Below, one piece after another: positions 6,716 to 7,593 of a stretch of 7,593 bases of DNA. Below the pieces are notes generated by a model. It saw only the letters and a program-made list of their open reading frames with translations, searched no databases and had not been told where the DNA came from. Origin of the DNA: Pseudomonadota bacterium. Its GTDB lineage: Bacteria; Pseudomonadota; Alphaproteobacteria; Rhodospirillales; UBA2165. The stretch is from assembly GCA_027592155.1 (NCBI GenBank), contig JAQCKY010000095.1, positions 1-7,593 of the forward strand. Reading direction: 5' to 3'. The number at the start of each line of letters is the position of its first letter. Positions within the stretch are counted from its first letter, which is position 1. A program made the position numbers and the translations under genes.

Positions 6716-6743
6716 TTGTCTTCAAGGCTGAATTGGCGATAAT
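6716..6743 (+). promoter_or_regulatory. acs: possible promoter for acs
   Basis: TTGTCT (6716-6721) and GATAAT (6738-6743) match the sigma-70 -35 box at 4 of 6 and the -10 box at 5 of 6 positions, with 16-nt spacing, 50 nt before the acs start. It lies in the only sizeable gap of the plus-strand series. This is a consensus match by eye, so weak evidence. Confidence 0.35.
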
Positions 6744-6775
6744 TCCAGATATAACCAATCAACCGTTTTCGTACG

Positions 6776-6782
6776 AGGGAGG
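6776..6782 (+). promoter_or_regulatory. acs: ribosome binding site of acs
   Basis: AGGGAGG is close to the anti-Shine-Dalgarno complement, 11 nt before the ATG at 6794. It supports that start; no other in-frame start lies nearby upstream. Confidence 0.65.
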
Positions 6783-6793
6783 CTTGCGCTGCC

Positions 6794-7593
6794 ATGTCCG
6801 ATGTTCACACCTATCCGGTTCCGGAGGGCCTCGCCAAGAGCGCCTGGATCGACAACGCCAAATATCTGGAGATGTATCAGCGCTCCGTCGACGACCCGGA
6901 GGGCTTCTGGGCCGATGAAGGCAAACGCATCGATTGGATCAAGCCTTACAGCAAGATCAAGGATACGGACTATACCGGCGATGTAAAAATCCGCTGGTAC
7001 GAAGACGGCGCGCTGAACGCCTGCGCCAACTGCGTCGACCGGCATCTGGATACGCGGGGCGATCAGACCGCCATCATTTGGGAGCCCGATGATCCCAAGG
7101 GCGAAACCAAAACCATCACCTACAAACAACTCCACGAAGAAGTGTCCCGCCTCGGCAATGCCTTGAAGGCGCGCGGCGTCAAAAAAGGCGACATCGTCAC
7201 GATTTATATGCCGATGGTGCCGGAAGCTGCCGTGGCGATGCTGGCTTGCGTGCGGATCGGGGCGATGCATTCGGTGGTCTTTGGCGGCTTCTCGCCGGAC
7301 GCGCTGGCCGGGCGTATCCATAACGGCGATTCCGTCTGCGTGATCACCGCCGATGAAGGCCTGCGCGGCGGCAAACCGATCCCCTTGAAAGCAAACACCG
7401 ACGCCGCCGTCGCCCAATGCCCGAGCGTGCATTCGGTGATCGTCGTCAAACGCACGGGCGGCGATATCGATTGGGACGACAAACGGGACTGCTGGTATCA
7501 CGAGGTCTGCGCGGCGGCATCCACCGATTGCCCGCCGGAAGAAATGAACGCCGAAGATCCGCTGTTCATTCTCTATACGTCCGGATCGACGGG
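6794..7593 (+). CDS. acs: acetyl-CoA synthetase (partial, C-terminus off the window)
   Basis: Acs activates acetate with ATP to acetyl-AMP and then transfers the acetyl group to CoA; it belongs to the ANL adenylating family. Only the first 266 of about 650 residues are present. Visible features are the N-terminal ACS segment (RSVDDPEGFWADEGKRIDW, ~36-54), the adenylation-domain start with TITYKQLHEEVSRLGNALK, MPMVPEAAVAMLACVRIGA, HSVVFGGFSPDALAGRI, and DEGLRGGKPIPLK, whose R191 aligns with a CoA-contacting Arg of the Salmonella enzyme. The window ends inside the ATP-binding loop, YTSGSTG from Y261. HSVVFGGFS and the DEGLRGGK segment favour acetyl-CoA synthetase or the close propionyl-CoA synthetase; length and C-terminal motifs would separate these. 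The gap before it and the strong ribosome site suggest its own transcription. The acetylatable Lys near the C-terminus is outside the window. Confidence 0.96.
   Translation, partial: MSDVHTYPVPEGLAKSAWIDNAKYLEMYQRSVDDPEGFWADEGKRIDWIKPYSKIKDTDYTGDVKIRWYEDGALNACANCVDRHLDTRGDQTAIIWEPDDPKGETKTITYKQLHEEVSRLGNALKARGVKKGDIVTIYMPMVPEAAVAMLACVRIGAMHSVVFGGFSPDALAGRIHNGDSVCVITADEGLRGGKPIPLKANTDAAVAQCPSVHSVIVVKRTGGDIDWDDKRDCWYHEVCAAASTDCPPEEMNAEDPLFILYTSGST

Noticed and set aside
6706..6730. Possible terminator after the Rieske gene
   Set aside because: CTTG-TCTT-CAAG gives only a 4-bp stem and there is no T tract, so it does not meet the criteria for an intrinsic terminator.
6722..7501. Open frame of 259 codons on the minus strand
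   Set aside because: It is antisense to acs, which is certain from its motifs. The His/Asp/Gly-rich translation is typical of a shadow frame.

Overview
The window reads as chromosomal housekeeping DNA from an alphaproteobacterium, most plausibly a Rhodospirillales-like lineage. The reasons are the moderately high GC by eye, the protein flavour, a mitofilin-type (COG4223/Mic60-like) gene directly attached to heme genes, and hemC divergent from tsaD, an arrangement I recall from Alphaproteobacteria. I see no mobile element, prophage, CRISPR array, rRNA or tRNA.

Left part, minus strand (1-2878): hemC (porphobilinogen deaminase) is followed after 4 nt by an open frame of 627 codons that runs off the left edge. 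Its first ~230 residues are uroporphyrinogen-III synthase (HemD). It then continues without a stop through an acidic linker, one membrane helix, a coiled coil and a mitofilin/Mic60-like C-terminal region. It is therefore, as sequenced, a HemD-Mic60 fusion. A well-placed Shine-Dalgarno and GTG codon inside the linker could also start a free Mic60-like protein.

Centre (2879-2970): a 92-nt divergent intergenic region that must carry the signals for hemC and tsaD.

Right part, plus strand (2971-7593): tsaD (tRNA t6A synthesis), gpsA (glycerol-3-phosphate dehydrogenase), a YciI-family small protein, an EVE-domain protein, an unrecognised 175-residue protein, and a small Rieske [2Fe-2S] protein whose start overlaps the stop of the unknown gene by ATGA. 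Gaps inside this series are 39, 22, 26 and 28 nt, then a 4-nt overlap, so co-transcription is likely. After 88 nt comes acs (acetyl-CoA synthetase), cut by the right edge inside its ATP-binding loop; it has its own strong ribosome binding site and a possible promoter.

The genes do not form one pathway. The heme pair is functionally coherent, because HemC makes the unstable hydroxymethylbilane that HemD cyclises, and a membrane-anchored HemD would place that step at the inner membrane. The most interesting points are the HemD-Mic60 fusion with its internal start, and the unknown gene translationally coupled to the Rieske protein. I see no clear candidate for an entirely new system.
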